The notes: a model not told the origin generated them from the letters alone. A DNA stretch of 64,000 bases from Diabrotica undecimpunctata (GCF_040954645.1 NC_092806.1:30529644-30593643); one strand, 5' to 3'; shown: positions 1-11,946, counted from the stretch's first letter. Translations and numbers: made by a program.

Positions 1-748
1 GTCACTGTCCTTATTTGATGCATCTACTTTGTTCGGTATCTCCGGGATATTAGAAATAGACATTTGTTCACACTGAGAAGGGTTTGTGTCATTGGATGCT
101 TGCAAGGATATATTTGTTGCGCTGGATACCGATGCTTCATTGTTTTGGTTGGGGTTTAGTTGAGCTAGTGGTTCGGAGCACTGTGAAGCGATGTGTCCTG
201 GCTTCTTGCATCTAAAGCAAACTAAACTGTCTTGAGAAATGAATATTCTGTATGTCGTGTTGTCAAAAACAAGAGTAAATGACTCTGGTAGTGTTAGATT
301 GTGAGGACTGATATAGATTTGTCTTCGAAAACTATGGATGTGATTGTACTCAGGCATAGAAGCACTTATTTTGAGGAAGGTCATAGGGGAGACAGGAACT
401 ATGCCGATTTTTTGTAACTCATTGATTAGCAAGTCGTGCGGTATTGAAGGACATACGCCGGAGAGCACAAGTCGTTCCGCTGGTGTAATAACCTTCTTGC
501 TCTGACAATTTCACCTTGTATTTCTATTTGACCATGATTATTCATAAAATGGTCTACTATTTATTTACTACTACTAAGATTATATTTTTCGGTTGAATTA
601 TATTTCCAAGTGGGAGAAGGTAGTCTTGAATTTTGGTGTTTTCTAAGGCACTAAAGATAATTGCTTGGGACTTTACAGGAAATTGCACTCTCGACGCTGC
701 CGAAGAGTGTATTGTAGAACTGTTGTGTGATTCCATGTTTGAATTCAT
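1..748 (-). pseudogene. LINE ORF1 (Gag-like) with CCHC zinc knuckle, broken
   Basis: This is the nucleic-acid-binding first ORF of a non-LTR retrotransposon, read leftwards and running off the window edge. A start codon lies at 746-748. The frame meets a stop near 557, and a frameshift near 500 is needed to continue, so it is not functional here. After the shift the frame stays open to base 1. A clear CX2CX4HX4C knuckle (CFRCKKPGHIASQC) lies at 178-219, preceded by the beta-strand-rich stretch usual before the knuckle in jockey/I-type ORF1 proteins and followed by a Ser/Asn/Gln-rich tail. ORF1 proteins of this kind coat LINE RNA. The endonuclease/RT ORF2 would lie beyond the left edge. A retroviral-type Gag is the alternative, but a single knuckle after this kind of domain favours a LINE. 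Confidence 0.72.
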
Positions 749-2385
749 TTCGATAAACGTTTGTGAAAAGTAAGTCCGACTCTGTACACCTGCTAAAACA
801 GGTATATCGGTCTTTACTAAACGCGGTTATTTGCTGGTAAAACTGGATTTGTTTTTTGACAACAATAACAAATAATTGCAATTTGCTGACTTTAATGCTA
901 ATTTAACTGGATATTATGTAAAGAGTTTGTACACTTACTGTTTATTTCAATATATCACTAAGATTTACAATTTATAACTTATATTAAATTTTGTTAATGT
1001 TAAAAATATTCGGATCCCACATTGAATACAACATAATAGTTATCGATGCAGAACCGAACTGTTCATAAATAATTTTTGTTTACAGTATTTTAACTTGCTA
1101 TACATTATACAAAATTTTGTAAATTTGTAAATCATCTGTTAATTACTGATTTTTGGGTAACAAATTGTGTTTATAAATCATACTTTGTTGTTCTGTGACA
1201 ACATCGAAATGTCATTGGTGATGTGCAATGAACTTTAACGGAAATATTGTATATAAAAAATACTACAAAAATAGTCCCTAATTAGAAGAAATTACATAGC
1301 GATGGTAATCATGATATTGACCTTATAATGAATAATTAGATATCCCTATAATAATATTGCCGATACCTATTTTATCCGTTTAATACAAATAATACTGAAA
1401 GCTGGGCTTCTATGTTATTTACTACGAAAACATTGTAGTGCTCTTCTATAATAATGGTTATTAACTATCAATTACTCAGATAAATGTAACCCAATTTAAC
1501 ATAAAACAACCACTTCATTAATATATTCATAGGATACGAAAATATATTCGTGTGGGAGACATTTACGTAGTCGTTTAGTTTTCCACGAATCCGTATGTTA
1601 AAAAGAGATATATAAAAGTCTTTATACTTAATATATAACGAAATGGTTTCTAAAGATAGTAAGAATAAAAATATACTTTATTTTAAAGCTTTAATACATA
1701 CAAAAATGTTTTTTCTTAATATTGTGTTAGCACAAAAAATAATCATTTTAAAAACAAGTCATTTAGATGATCATTTTTTTTTCTGCCGTATAAAAAAATT
1801 TTATGAATATATCATTATTTGGTTAAATATTTAAACACAAAAACTGCTACCAACTTATAAGTAACAAATAATCAGTCTGTCCCAATTTACGCATTTTTCA
1901 ATATTTTCCTCTTTGGCACTTCCTTCTTTCTCGTAGTCTCGGTAATTGCCTTTCGGTTTCCCTTTCTTACTTATTTCTCCTTTTTACTACTTATTATGTG
2001 TTGTCTTTTCACTCTCTTTTGGTCTTTTTTAAACGTGTAGCTACGTTTTTTTTTTTTCATCCTCTTTCCTTATCTTTATTTCGTGTATCCACCATAATTA
2101 ATTTAATATTATTGTTAAAGTACACACTATTGTCCGTCTTTGTCTAATCACTTTTTATAATCTTTAGTTTTTATGATCATTCTCTTTGACTTTAACCATT
2201 TCTGATTAAATTTCTCTGTAAGACTGATGACCTGTACGACAAACAAAAGCCAACTGGTATACTAATCCAGGAAATTGAAATATGCGACCAATATCAAAAT
2301 ATCAAAATAAGTATGATATTTTAAGTATGACATTATAAAATGTTTAAAATATATTACCAAAATTAAACTTACTTTACTTTTTCGA
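749..2385. other. AT-rich stretch without recognisable genes
   Basis: Bases 749-900 could be the 5' UTR of the ORF1 element to the left. The rest is AT-rich with no convincing coding pattern. A pyrimidine-rich patch at about 1905-2060 has no ORF homology that I can recognise. Short ORFs here are chance openings in AT-rich sequence. Confidence 0.5.
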
Positions 2386-2389
2386 GACT

Positions 2390-3262
2390 GGATCCGACTA
2401 CAATTTTTCTGCCAGTATCGGGCTACGTCTACTGCCTTTATATTTCTGAGTCATAAATCTTTGAGGGTGCACTGTGATGGACAAAGTCTGCATACTCTCA
2501 GGTGCTCTACGTTCTGTATTAGCCCACATTCACATCTGTGTGGTGGCTCTGGGTGTAGGGGAACAGTTCGAGGGTTCGATGCTAACGCTTCTCATAAATC
2601 TTTTCCTTGATTTAAGCCGGCTGTTTCCTGGCGGTTCCTCGAACTCGTATAATTGGTATCTCAAATTGGAAATTTGCATCTTCACATATTGAGAGGCGCA
2701 TCTGCGGGCTTCTGGTGAGATAAAAACAGCTACTCGGTACAGTGGCGTTAGAGGGGTCGATTTCATACAACCTGTAGGTATTCTAAATGTTTTGTGTTAT
2801 ACAAAAATGACTTGTTAGGCGTGTTTAGATCAAGTCCACATGTGACAAACATAGCATATTCTCCTGCTTAGATGTAGATGTTAAATAAGGACGGGGCTAG
2901 AACGCTTTCTTAAAGTAGGCCATTTTTCTGGGTTCGCCTTCTGATCTTCTTTCCATTTATCACAATGTAGAAATGTTAATGATTTTTATAAATCCTCCAG
3001 TGTTATAGTTCTTGGTTAGCAGGGTTCTATGGCTCTTTGAATCGTATGACTCCGTGAGGTCTACCAGGGCTACCCCCACTATCACTCTATACTCAAATCA
3101 CTCTTCTATGTACTTTGTTAGTTTCGGTACTTGGGCTGTGCAGGATTTGCCTGGCCTGAAGCATGCTTGTTTTGAAATTAGTTTTGCATTTAAGTGTTTC
3201 TGGATGCAATTAAAGATAAGGCGTTTAAAAATATATTTTATACAGGTTACATAGCAGGGACA
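2390..3262 (-). mobile_element. Jockey-like LINE RT 3' half, decayed and internally deleted
   Basis: Read on the minus strand, scattered frames give the order expected of an insect jockey/CR1-type ORF2. First comes a FRPGKSCTAQV-like palm segment with a VALVDL block (about 3060-3180). A degraded LPQGSVLAPSLFNIY block follows (about 2885-2950). A piece resembling the thumb comes next (about 2800-2870), then ISPEARR..QYVKMQISNLRY (about 2640-2740). The C-terminal CCHC-like motif CECG-x7-HLRVC lies near 2470-2540. The YADD catalytic segment is missing because the sequence jumps from the SLFNIY block to the thumb, so there is an internal deletion. Several frameshifts and stops make it inactive. 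The orientation and order of blocks support a single old copy. Confidence 0.7.
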
Positions 3263-3383
3263 TCGAAGGGTAACTATTCGATAGTTCGGATTCTTTTCCA
3301 GGTTTCAGAGTTGAATTTGTGCTACAATTTTGGAATCTGGTAGATAGCTCGACAGTTGTTAAGTAGGTCAAGCGCCCATTGCT

Positions 3384-4268
3384 ACAAATTTGACCAGTAG
3401 TGCTTTTGAAAAACGCTCTTGAGGGTGAAACAGCTGGAATAAAGGTAAATGGAGTTCCCATTAACAACATTAGATATGCGGACGACACTGTGATCTTAGC
3501 CGAAAATATTGAAGATCTTCAGAGACTGGTGACCAGAATAGCGGAGTATGGAAAAGATTATGGTGTAACAATGAATGTCAAGAAGAGGAAATTTATGAGA
3601 ATATCGAAAACTCAAAGAAATAACGAGAATCTTCTAATAAACGGAACCAACGTCGAACAAGTGGACAAATATGCTTATCTGGGAACAATGATTAACTCCA
3701 CAAATGATTATACTCAGGAGATCAAAATCAGAATAGAAAAGGCTAAAGCAAATTTCAACAAAATGAGAAGAGTGCTATGTACAAGGGATTTAAAATTGGA
3801 ACTAAGAGTTAGGTTGGCGAGGTGCTATGTTTTTTTGATTTTATTTTATGGAATGGAATCTTGGACTTGAATGCGACATCAATAAAAAAACTGGAATCAT
3901 TCGAGCTGTGAATGTATAGAAGAATTCTGAAAATATCGTGGACAGAACATATCACAAACAAAGAGGTTCTGAGAAGGATAAATAAAGAAATAGAAGTTTT
4001 AAATATAATTAAAACAAGAAAATTGGAATATCTTGGATACATTACACGTGGAGAGAAATACACCTTGCTCCAACTGATTATGCAGGGAAAGATCCAAGGA
4101 AAGAGAAGCATAGGGAGGCGTAGAATGTCATGGCTGTGCAACCTGAGAGAGTGGTACGGATGTACATCAAATGAACTTCTCAGAGCAGCCGTCTCAAAAG
4201 TCCGAATAGCTACGATGATTGCTGACCTCCGCCGCGGAGATTGCACTTGAAGAAGAGAAGAAGAAGTA
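3384..4268 (+). mobile_element. RTE-like LINE family A, 5'-truncated copy 1
   Basis: This fragment holds the second half of a LINE reverse transcriptase. An ORF at about 3400-3867 carries NNIRYADDTVIL, the catalytic motif C of RT, then NVKKRKFM and the YLGTMI block. After a stop near 3868 a second piece (3912-4247) reads YRRILKISWTEH, KLEYLGYI, GRRRMSWLCNLREWYG and the terminal IADLRRGDCT. The stop and frame change disable it. The element ends in a GAAGAAGAGAAGAAGAAG tail (4249-4266), a microsatellite 3' end as in RTE-type elements. Related copies in this window at 9105, 26774 and 43060 end the same way. I call it RTE-like from the C-terminal blocks; the exact clade is not settled. Confidence 0.78.
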
Positions 4269-4269
4269 C

Positions 4270-5100
4270 CCTAGGTGATTTTCCTTTTTTGACTTCCAGG
4301 CTCTTTTTGAGCTCTTTGGTGGTAAATAAAGTTTTTTCCATTGCTTGCGTTGTTTTCATTTTCAGTGCTTTACATCGGTAGTTTGCTTTAACATTCAGCA
4401 GCAGTTAGTGTGTTATTTGATTTGGCGCTACTGCGCATGGCTGTTTTACATCTATTGCATTACCGTTGAGTTTTTTGATCATATTTAAAGTCTGTTTACT
4501 GCTGTGTGTCATGTTTATTTTACAAAGTGTCTCACTCCATCGTTTTTTTCTTAAGGTGGTCAGTATCTACTGCAATCACTTGCCTATCTCCTCCGTAATT
4601 TCACTAAATGAATCTTTGCCATATTCTTTGGTGTATTTTGCCATTATGTCTTTTGCTTCGTCATTAAGACCAGATGAGTAAGGAGGTTTATTTTACAAGC
4701 TCGATAAAGGCATCATAATTTTTGGGAGTCAGAGCTGTGATTTCCTACTGCTCTTTCAATTCATCAGTATATTTTTTTCAGTTGAATCCTTTTGAAATTA
4801 AACCTCGTTTAAGTTAAACATCGTTTGAAAGTTATTTTGGAGCCTTTTATAGTACTGTATACAGTTATTCAAATTTGCCTATGTAACGTTTTTGGTATAG
4901 GATTGTAAAAACCATTTAACACTACGGTCTTGTAAAGACATACTTACAAAGGTAAGATCCGGCTTTTAGCCATTCATATTCAGAAGTTCTTCCATATTTT
5001 GCTTTAGAATGAATAGGGCAGTTTTGGTTTGTGCAACATCGCTAACTTGTTTGATTCAGCCCAATCTCCCACAATACATTTTGTTTAGTTAACGCATAGC
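4270..5100. other. No recognisable gene
   Basis: This T-rich stretch could be the antisense of an old LINE, since runs such as 4460-4680 are open on the plus strand, but no diagnostic RT block is visible. I see no host exon. Confidence 0.4.
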
Positions 5101-5106
5101 CTTGAT

Positions 5107-5134
5107 GTGCGTGTGTGTGTGTGTGTGTGTGTGT
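5107..5134. repeat. (GT)n microsatellite
   Basis: About 13 uninterrupted GT dinucleotides after a short TGTGC lead. Confidence 0.95.
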
Positions 5135-5389
5135 AAGACATGACAAGGAAAGAAATCCATCAGCAACAGAATGTTTTATTTGTGTTTAAAGATATTTTTT
5201 TGTTCTTGCTTGTTTTTATTTTTTAGATATAAGTATGTATAGGTCACTGAAGTTATACTAATTTATATTTATATTTTTACAACTTTTATTTAATTTTACA
5301 ACCCAATAAAGGAATTAGAATATTTAGTGAAAATGAAAATTTGATTTTAGATGACAGAATAAAAAAAGTAAAATGAAAAAGACAAATAA

Positions 5390-5470
5390 AATCGAAAGAA
5401 ATTGAAATAAAATAATTATTTAAAGAAAACTAATAAACATGTGACGTTTTTAACGTTACAATCAAATTAT
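5390..5470. repeat. Dispersed repeat shared with 63620-63705
   Basis: The segment with AATTATTTAAAGAAAA followed by ACATGTGACGTTTTTAACGT is nearly repeated at 63645-63700 in the same orientation. There it lies just 3' of a minus-strand jockey-like LINE tail. The shared block is therefore probably the 3' UTR of that LINE family, fitting the minus-strand RT fragment at 5693-5935. Confidence 0.55.
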
Positions 5471-5692
5471 GTATACATTTTTAACAGCCAGTCTCCAGAT
5501 TCAGATTCAGAGATTTAGATTTCGTAGAATGATTATCACAGATTCAACCTTGAGCTGGGAATCTATCGACTTACATGAGCGTATTTTTGTTTATTAATTT
5601 ACTTCGAATTTTTATACTTAAATAATCTCGGTTCTTATTCTTAACCGCTATGGAGAAGGACGTAGACCCAGATTTGAACTATTTTTTAAAAA

Positions 5693-5935
5693 TGATCATT
5701 AGGTTATTCTTGAAGTTTTTATCAAAGAGTCTTGGGTTTCGACTGCCCACTCGTCTGCATATTCAAATTTTTTAGATGTGATAGGGAGCATATTAACTAT
5801 ATACAAACTAAATAGGAGCGATGCGAGTACAGAGCACTGATGAAGGTAGTTGTTTGTTTTCTCTTTGCTTTTTGTATGCTTTGTGATTACACGAAAGTTT
5901 CTGCTGTCCATCATCAAGAAGTCATTTTTCAGGGG
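5693..5935 (-). mobile_element. Jockey-like LINE RT fragment, YADD changed to YADE
   Basis: A 72-codon minus-strand ORF (5699-5917) contains NFRVITKHTKSK, then HQCSVLASLLFSLYIVNMLP, then KKFEYADEWAVETQ. These match RT blocks 4 and 5 of jockey-like LINEs (normally LPQGSVLAPLLFSLY and YADDWALATQ). The motif PQG is HQC and the catalytic YADD is YADE, so the palm active site is damaged even though the frame is open. No endonuclease or C-terminal part is attached. Confidence 0.75.
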
Positions 5936-6570
5936 ATTATTGAAAAAAAAAATTACTACCTATATTAGAACAATCAAATAAATTTTACTTTAAATTAACA
6001 GCCAGCAATCAATTGTTGCTTTAATACATCCGGAGTATAAAGAAACTTGTTGGTTTATGCTTCTTCTTCTTGTTTTTCAATATGCCTCCAGTAAGTTCTC
6101 CTTCCATCGTTTTTGGTATCTTCTACTCTACTCTATTTCTTATCATCCGGCTTATATGTTCATTCCATTCTACTCTCCTATTTCTTACTTAATGTTCTGC
6201 ACCTTGAATCTACATCGTATATATGTACTTCTAGCTCTATCCCATAGTGTTTTAGCATCAATTTTTCTTAGTGTTTTTATCTCTGGTATTTCTAACATCA
6301 TTTTTTGTCCTTTCTGTGTGAGGTCATGTTTTTGTCGCCTAGGTCACTATTGGTCTAATAACTGTTTTGTAAATTCTGCCTTTCATTTCTTTCCCGATAT
6401 TTTTATTTCTCCATATTATTTATCTATGCAACCTACGTCTTTGTTTGCTCTATTCACTTGATCTTCTGCTTATGTTTTTTAAGCTTTCCGTAGCTAGATA
6501 GTGTCTGGATATTTAAACTCCATCTTGTGTTCTATTATATGAGCATCCAGCTCCAATTTACACCTTAGTA

Positions 6571-6585
6571 AACTTGCTGTTATAA
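6571..6585. repeat. TSD left copy of LINE E
   Basis: AACTTGCTGTTATAA is repeated exactly at 7404-7418, bracketing LINE E. The LINE G reading frame resumes across the site, which confirms this is a target-site duplication. Confidence 0.9.
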
Positions 6586-7403
6586 GATATCTTTAAGTCA
6601 ATAGACTGGGAAAATAAGGGAATCCCTATTAAGGGAAGATACTTGAACCATATTAGATACGCAGATGATGTAGTACTAATAGCCAACACGTGGAATGCAC
6701 TAAATACGATGATTGAGGAGTTACACACAGAATTCCTAAAAAAAGGACTGACACTTAATTTTAGCAAAACTAAACTAATGTCAAACAAAGATGAAAAATC
6801 TATAATAAACATTCAAGGGACAGAGATAGAACATGTAGAAGAATATACATACATATCTGGGTCAAAATGTCAAGGTAAGCAAAGAAAATCAGACTACCGA
6901 AATAAGCAGACGTGTAAAAATGGGATGGGCAGCTTTCAGAAGACTCTCATGCGTACTTAAAAATAAAAATATACCTCAAAGACTGCGAACCAAAGTGTTT
7001 AATTCCTGTATCGTACATGTACTTACATATGGAGGTCAAACCTGGATATTCGCTAAAATGAACATGCAGAAGATCAGAAAAACTCAGAGAGCTATGAACG
7101 ACAAATCCTGAATATTTGAAATAGAACAAAAGTAAAAGATGCTGTCAAACAGGCAGCTAAATTGAAATGGAAATGGGCTGGACATAACGAACGTCTTAAA
7201 GATGTCCGATGGAATAAAGAAATCGGGAATTGGCAGCCATATGAAGCCAAAAGACCACGAGGAAGACCGCAAATGCGCTGAAGCGACGATATTAACAGAA
7301 CTGCAGGACCAATGTGGAAATGTCTTACAAACAACAGAGATGAATGGCGAGAATTAGGAGAGGCCTATATTTGACAATCCGAATAGAGAAAAGGGTTAAA
7401 AAA
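6586..7403 (+). mobile_element. RTE-like LINE E fragment nested in LINE G
   Basis: An 818-bp plus-strand insertion carries HIRYADDVVLIANTWNALNTMIEE, then LTLNFSKTKLMSN, EHVEEYTYISGS and, after frameshifts, KVFNSCIVHVLTYGGQTWIF, AKLKWKWAGHNERL and GRPQMR. These are the RT catalytic box (YADD intact), thumb and C-terminal blocks of a BovB/RTE-type LINE. It ends in a short A-run. The copy is strongly 5' truncated, and the later part needs frameshifts. It is flanked by a 15-bp TSD (6571-6585 and 7404-7418). The block order resembles LINE D at 48868-50720. Confidence 0.82.
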
Positions 7404-7418
7404 AACTTGCTGTTATAA
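7404..7418. repeat. TSD right copy of LINE E
   Basis: This is the exact 15-bp partner of 6571-6585. Confidence 0.9.
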
Positions 7419-7560
7419 CCATGCATTTTGTCTTATTTGGTTAAATTAAGATGTTAAATTTTCTGGCGGTTATATTAAATTGGTGCAGCATACGTTGTAA
7501 ATCATCTTCACTTTTTGGTTTATCAATGGTATTCTCTCTGACAAATATGTCACACAAATT

Positions 7561-9100
7561 CATTGTCATAAGAATAAAAATACATGAGCTATTATTAAAC
7601 ACACAGAGCAAACGGACCACAATTTTAACTATGGTATAAAACTTTGACATGCTCAAAATACCAAGAGATAAACCACTCAACCGTCGAAGAAGTATCGTCC
7701 GACCGTGCCATGAATAACAAAATTCCATAAATGTATTAATCCGCCAATGAGGAAGTATTGAATTGCTTATAACGAGAATAAGGAACTGATAATGTATATG
7801 GATTCATGTTTTTGAAACGTTTTCTAATAATGGGATAAATCGAATTATCCGTTTAATTTATCTCCAACTTTAACTGAGCGATAACTCTCTCACACATTAT
7901 ATATACAGATATATCTTACTCATTATTCTAGATGAACTTTTGGATATTTAAAGGCGTAAGAAGGTGAATGAAATTACGAAGCTCTGTTCCTAAATAATAA
8001 CCGATCAGATTAGCTCCTGTACCCTGCCGTGGCATTGGGTTAAAACCATAATTCCACCGATAGATTTATGAAAAGTGGAAAGGTCATGAACCTCACTTCT
8101 TTCCACATAACTCAAGCGACGCCTGTACTCGAATCTCATCGAAATAATAAATTAGTAAGAGATTTGAATCTCTGTAAATTTCCAGAGTAAAAAAACGATG
8201 GGAAAGCAGAATATAAAAAGGAGGGAAATGAACATGCTTTTAAAAAGAGTGGTTGAAAGTTGATGGATTGCTTTTTTTAAAACAAATAGTATAACTAAGT
8301 AAAATTAAAAATTTCTTTTTACATTTTATATATTTTTTTATAGCTGTATTTACAATAAAGTTTTATAATGGCACGGGTTAATGTTTACAGATAATGGCAT
8401 TAAGCGAAGCTTTGTTAATTAGTTTTATAAACCGCTAAAAGGTTTTGCTACCATTTTTTATTTTCACATAATTTATTAAGTCAACAATTTAGTTAACTTA
8501 ATAATTAGAGATATTTGGGAACTGTTTTACCATATTTCCTGATAACTATAGTTTATTGCGGGATAAGGAAGTCGTTTCACAAGGATCATTAAGAACTATT
8601 TAATAAATGGTTTTCTTATCTAACGGTGTCGCTTCTGAGTGATATCCTTTTTGAAATGCGTAATAGGAAAGGCACACCATGGATTATAGTAACTCAAATG
8701 GTCAACGTACCCAACAGCCATTGAAAGAGTAATGCTTGGTAGCTCAATCTTTGTAAGTAAAAATTCGTCAGTTCATTTAACTTATCACTTATCTTTAATT
8801 GCCAGAAAGGGGAAGACGAGAACTGAGTTAATGGCGTACGAATGCACATAAGGCAGAAATTGGCCAAACAGATAAAATTGTTAAGATTTCATTGTGAATT
8901 GAGTTTTCATTGAGATTTCATTGAGATATTTCATCATGAATTGAGCCAGCTCAATTCATGATGAAACAAAACCAGCATTAGTACAATTTAAACAAAAACA
9001 CGAATTAAAATTGATTAACGTCTTTTTTAATATGGAAAACAGAAAATGGTTTTAAGAAAGCCTATATTACCATATGTATTACGTTGTAATGCATTGTATG
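7561..9100. other. No recognisable gene; one perfect hairpin
   Basis: The AT-rich stretch has only chance ORFs. The minus ORF near 7560-7728 does not continue the LINE G homology. A perfect palindrome lies at 8929-8966. Confidence 0.45.
8929..8966. repeat. Perfect 18-bp inverted repeat, 2-nt loop
   Basis: TTTCATCATGAATTGAGC is followed by CA and then its exact reverse complement. Copies of TTCATTGAGATTTCATTGAGA immediately before it look like a local duplication. The arms may be the fused end of an old inverted-repeat element. Confidence 0.85.
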
Positions 9101-9104
9101 CACT

Positions 9105-10559
9105 AAAGAAACGGTAAAAGACTGTGGCTAGATTAACTGCCTATTGATAATAGAATCCTTAAAACAATAGAAAACGAGTACATGGATGTCCTCCTAAAGC
9201 TCTTTAATGAAATTTATCAGTCGGGTGACATACCTAATGAATAGTTGATCTCAATATTTATTTGTCTCCCAAAAAAGATAAATGCTAGAAAAGGTACCTA
9301 CAACCGCACCATAAGCCTGATGTATCACACACTTAAAATGTTTTTGAAGATCAGCCATCAACGCATTTAAGAAATACTTGATATGGATAATGAAGAAACC
9401 CAATTTGGATTCCATCGAAGCGTAGGTACCCGTGAAGCTCTCTTTGCATTCAACGTACTTATTCAGAGATGCTTGGATGTGAACCAATATATGTACGTCT
9501 GTTTCATAGATTACAACAAGACTTTCAATAAAGTCCGCCACAAATAGCTAATGGACGTCCTCAAAGCAAAACAATTACAATACAATGATCTTCGAATTAT
9601 AACAAATATATATGTTATAAACAGCAGCCATACGCATTAATGAATACACATCAGAAAAGTTCGAAATTAAAAGAGAAGTGCGACAGGGCTGTGTATTGTC
9701 ACAACTACTATTCAATGCATACTCTGAAGAAATTATGAAAAGAGCTCTTGAGGGAGAAACAGCAGGAATAAAGGTCAGTAGAACATCAATTAAGAACATT
9801 AGATATGCCGACGATACTATCATAATAGCAGACAACGTCCAAGACCTGCAAAAGCTAATGAACAAGATAGTTAAGTATGGAGAAGAATATGGATTATGAA
9901 TAAATATCAAGAAAACTAAATTTATGAGGATATCAAAAACCGAAAATAATAACGAAAGCCTGACAATTAACGGTAAAACTTTAGAACAAGTTAAAAACTA
10001 CAATTATCTTGGCACAATAATTAATCACACAAAGATTACTCCAAAGAAATCAAAGTACGAATAGAGAAAGCACGAACAAACTTCAATAAAATGAGAAAGG
10101 TACTTTGTGCAAGAGAACTGAAATTAAACCTGAGAGTTAGGCTGGCAAGGTGTTATATTTTCTCGACTATGCTTTACGGGATAGAAGCATGGACACTTAA
10201 CGCGTCGACTACTAAAAAGCTGGAAGCATTTGAACTGTGGGTGTATAGAAGAATCCCAAAGATATCATGGACCGAGCATTTAACAAACAACGAACTCATG
10301 AGAAGAATCAACATAAGAATGGAAATATTGGAAACCATCAAGTCACGAAAGCTGCAATACCTGGGGCATGCTATGCGTAATAAAAGATACAACATACTTC
10401 AATTAATTATAGGTACAAGGTAAAATCCAGGGCAAGAGAAGTGTAGAAAGAAAAAGAATACACATCAATCGAACTATTCAGAGCGGCAGGATCTAAGATC
10501 AGAATAGCCATGATGATTGCCAATCTCCGTCGCAGAGATGGCAAGTAAAGAAGAAGAAG
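9105..10559 (+). mobile_element. RTE-like LINE family A, copy 2
   Basis: This copy starts within the RT fingers (a KLFNEIYQSGDIPNE-like block near 9200) and continues through TRTISLMYHTLKMFLKI-like, ETQFGFHRSVGTREALFA and CFIDYNKTFNKV (about 9400-9540). RQGCVLSQLLFNAYSEEI follows at about 9680, IRYADDTIIIADN at about 9800 with the catalytic aspartates kept, then YLGTII. A longer clean piece at 10091-10423 reads MRKVLCARELKLN, GIEAWTL, RIPKISWTEH and KLQYLGHAMR. Several stops (for example near 9244 and 9898) and frameshifts kill it. The 3' end is GCAAGTAAAGAAGAAGAAGAA, the family tail. The endonuclease domain is absent through 5' truncation. Confidence 0.8.
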
Positions 10560-10639
10560 AATATATTACCATACCAAGACTAATATCAATTTAAACGATA
10601 ACCAGCTTGTTAGAATTAAAACAAAAATACACAGAAAAC

Positions 10640-11115
10640 CAAAAAAAAGGTATTAAGAACATAAACAATAAAAATTTTACATAAAGTTTTTTTTTAAGTT
10701 ACACAAAGAGGATTAACACAGAGAAGATAAAAAGAATGTTAGAAACAGCAGAGATGAAAACATTTCATCAGTGGAAAAACTGTCATCAGACCAATAATGA
10801 TATATGCGGCAGACACACTACCTGGCACAGAAAGGACAAAAAGAATGTTAGAAACAGCAGAGATGAAAACATTTCATCAGTGAAAAAACTGTCATCAGAC
10901 CAATAATGACATATGCGGCAGATACACGACCTGGCACAGAAAGGACAAAAAGAATGTTAAAAACAGAGCTAGAAGTACAGATATACGACGTAGATGCAAG
11001 GTGGAGAACATCAAGAGCTGAGTAAGAAATAAAAGAGTAGAATGAAATGATTATATAACCCGAATGACAACAAATAGAGTAGTAAATACTGCAAAAGACG
11101 GTTTTCCTCAAAATA
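10640..11115 (+). mobile_element. LINE RT C-terminal fragment with 109-bp internal repeats
   Basis: Plus-strand frames give VIRPIMTYAADTRPGTERTKRMLKTA, which matches the RT thumb block (usually RPIMTYAAETR..TKRMLETAEMKTLR) of the LINE type seen at 6065-7560 on the other strand. The block is duplicated in tandem with a 109-bp period. The rest (to about 11110) continues with WNEMI-like sequence with stops. It is an old fragment. Confidence 0.62.
10729..10958. repeat. Tandem duplication, 109-bp period
   Basis: The string AAAAAGAATGTT begins at 10729, 10838 and 10947, giving two exact 109-bp steps. The intervening sequences are nearly identical (TTTCATCAGTGGAAAAACTG against TTTCATCAGTGAAAAAACTG). 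It lies inside the LINE fragment and is best explained by a local tandem duplication after insertion. Confidence 0.9.
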
Positions 11116-11946
11116 AAACTATGATTGGCATGCTATATGGATGGTTGCCATTCTCTTCATCCAAAGTGAAGAAACAGAATTGATATTTCCGGTAAAAAAC
11201 CATTTTTCCATACCACCGGACCGTTTATTCGGTCTTTGCGAAAAGGAGTGTAACAAACAAGAAATAGTCGAGAATCTAGATGTTTATATTAAAATAATTT
11301 AAAAGTATGCAACCATAAGACGACTAGGTATTGACGTAGATATTTTTGGTTGAAAGCAAGAGGCAGTAAATCATTAAAACCTATTTTTCAATGGCACGTT
11401 AAATTTCAGCTTTCAAAAAGTTCCAATTTAAGCGAGCATTCAAATCCCAGCACATGATTTTCATCCAAGCAGAATAGTTTTATTGCCACTCCATTGGTGC
11501 TTTCAAACCCATTAAGAAGAGGAAAGAAAATTTTTAAGCATTAACCCTTTAAAAATAGCTAAAGACAAAAGGCTCAAAAGGCTTCTTAAATTGCATTTTG
11601 GGTCTGATTGGCAATCTAATCCCTGCTTTAGGTCAATTTTTTTACTATTTGTGAATGACAATGTGAAGTTGGTGCAGAATTGGAAGAAGATTTATGTGAC
11701 ATAACTGAAGAAGTGACTGAATTGTATGTCTAAAATGTTTTTTATTATTAAAAATGTAATGAAATCGTTATACGATATAGTTTTACTGATTTCTTAACTA
11801 TTTGCTATTACTTACAAATTAAAGTAAAACGAATATACTCCATAACCTGAGATGTACAATGCAAAAATGCAACTTTTGGAAGTAAAACAGACAAAATGCA
11901 TTGTTAAAATAATAATAAGATTTCTGCATAATCATTTACTCAAATA

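Larger units (their letters stand above)
6065..7560 (-). mobile_element. RTE-like LINE G fragment, split by LINE E
   Basis: The minus strand reads, from 7560 leftwards, KSEDDLQRMLHQFNITARKFNI, NKTKCMVITA, then after the nested element (6586-7403) SLLRCKLELDAHIIEHKMEFKYP, INRANKDVGCI, MMLEIPEIKTLRKI and TLWDRARS. This order is that of the RT thumb and C-terminal region of the LINE type usually annotated as endonuclease-reverse transcriptase. The frame runs continuously across the target site once the insertion is ignored, so the two parts were one element. Stops and shifts are present in the distal part. The catalytic YADD box should lie just upstream and is missing. The end near 6065 is a TTCTTCTTCTTG tract, read as GAA repeats on the element strand. 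Confidence 0.72.

Noticed and set aside
1..748. Retroviral or endogenous viral Gag
   Set aside because: A single zinc knuckle also occurs in LINE ORF1 proteins; no protease, LTR or matrix features are visible.
1643..1834. Small AT-rich plus-strand ORF as a host gene
   Set aside because: No homology, no codon bias and no splice context; such ORFs are expected by chance here.
6057..6461. 134-codon plus-strand ORF with a membrane-protein look
   Set aside because: It is the antisense of LINE G; the T-rich complement of an A-rich LINE mimics hydrophobic residues. The same is true of 17780-18298, 14539-15048 and 3809-4246.
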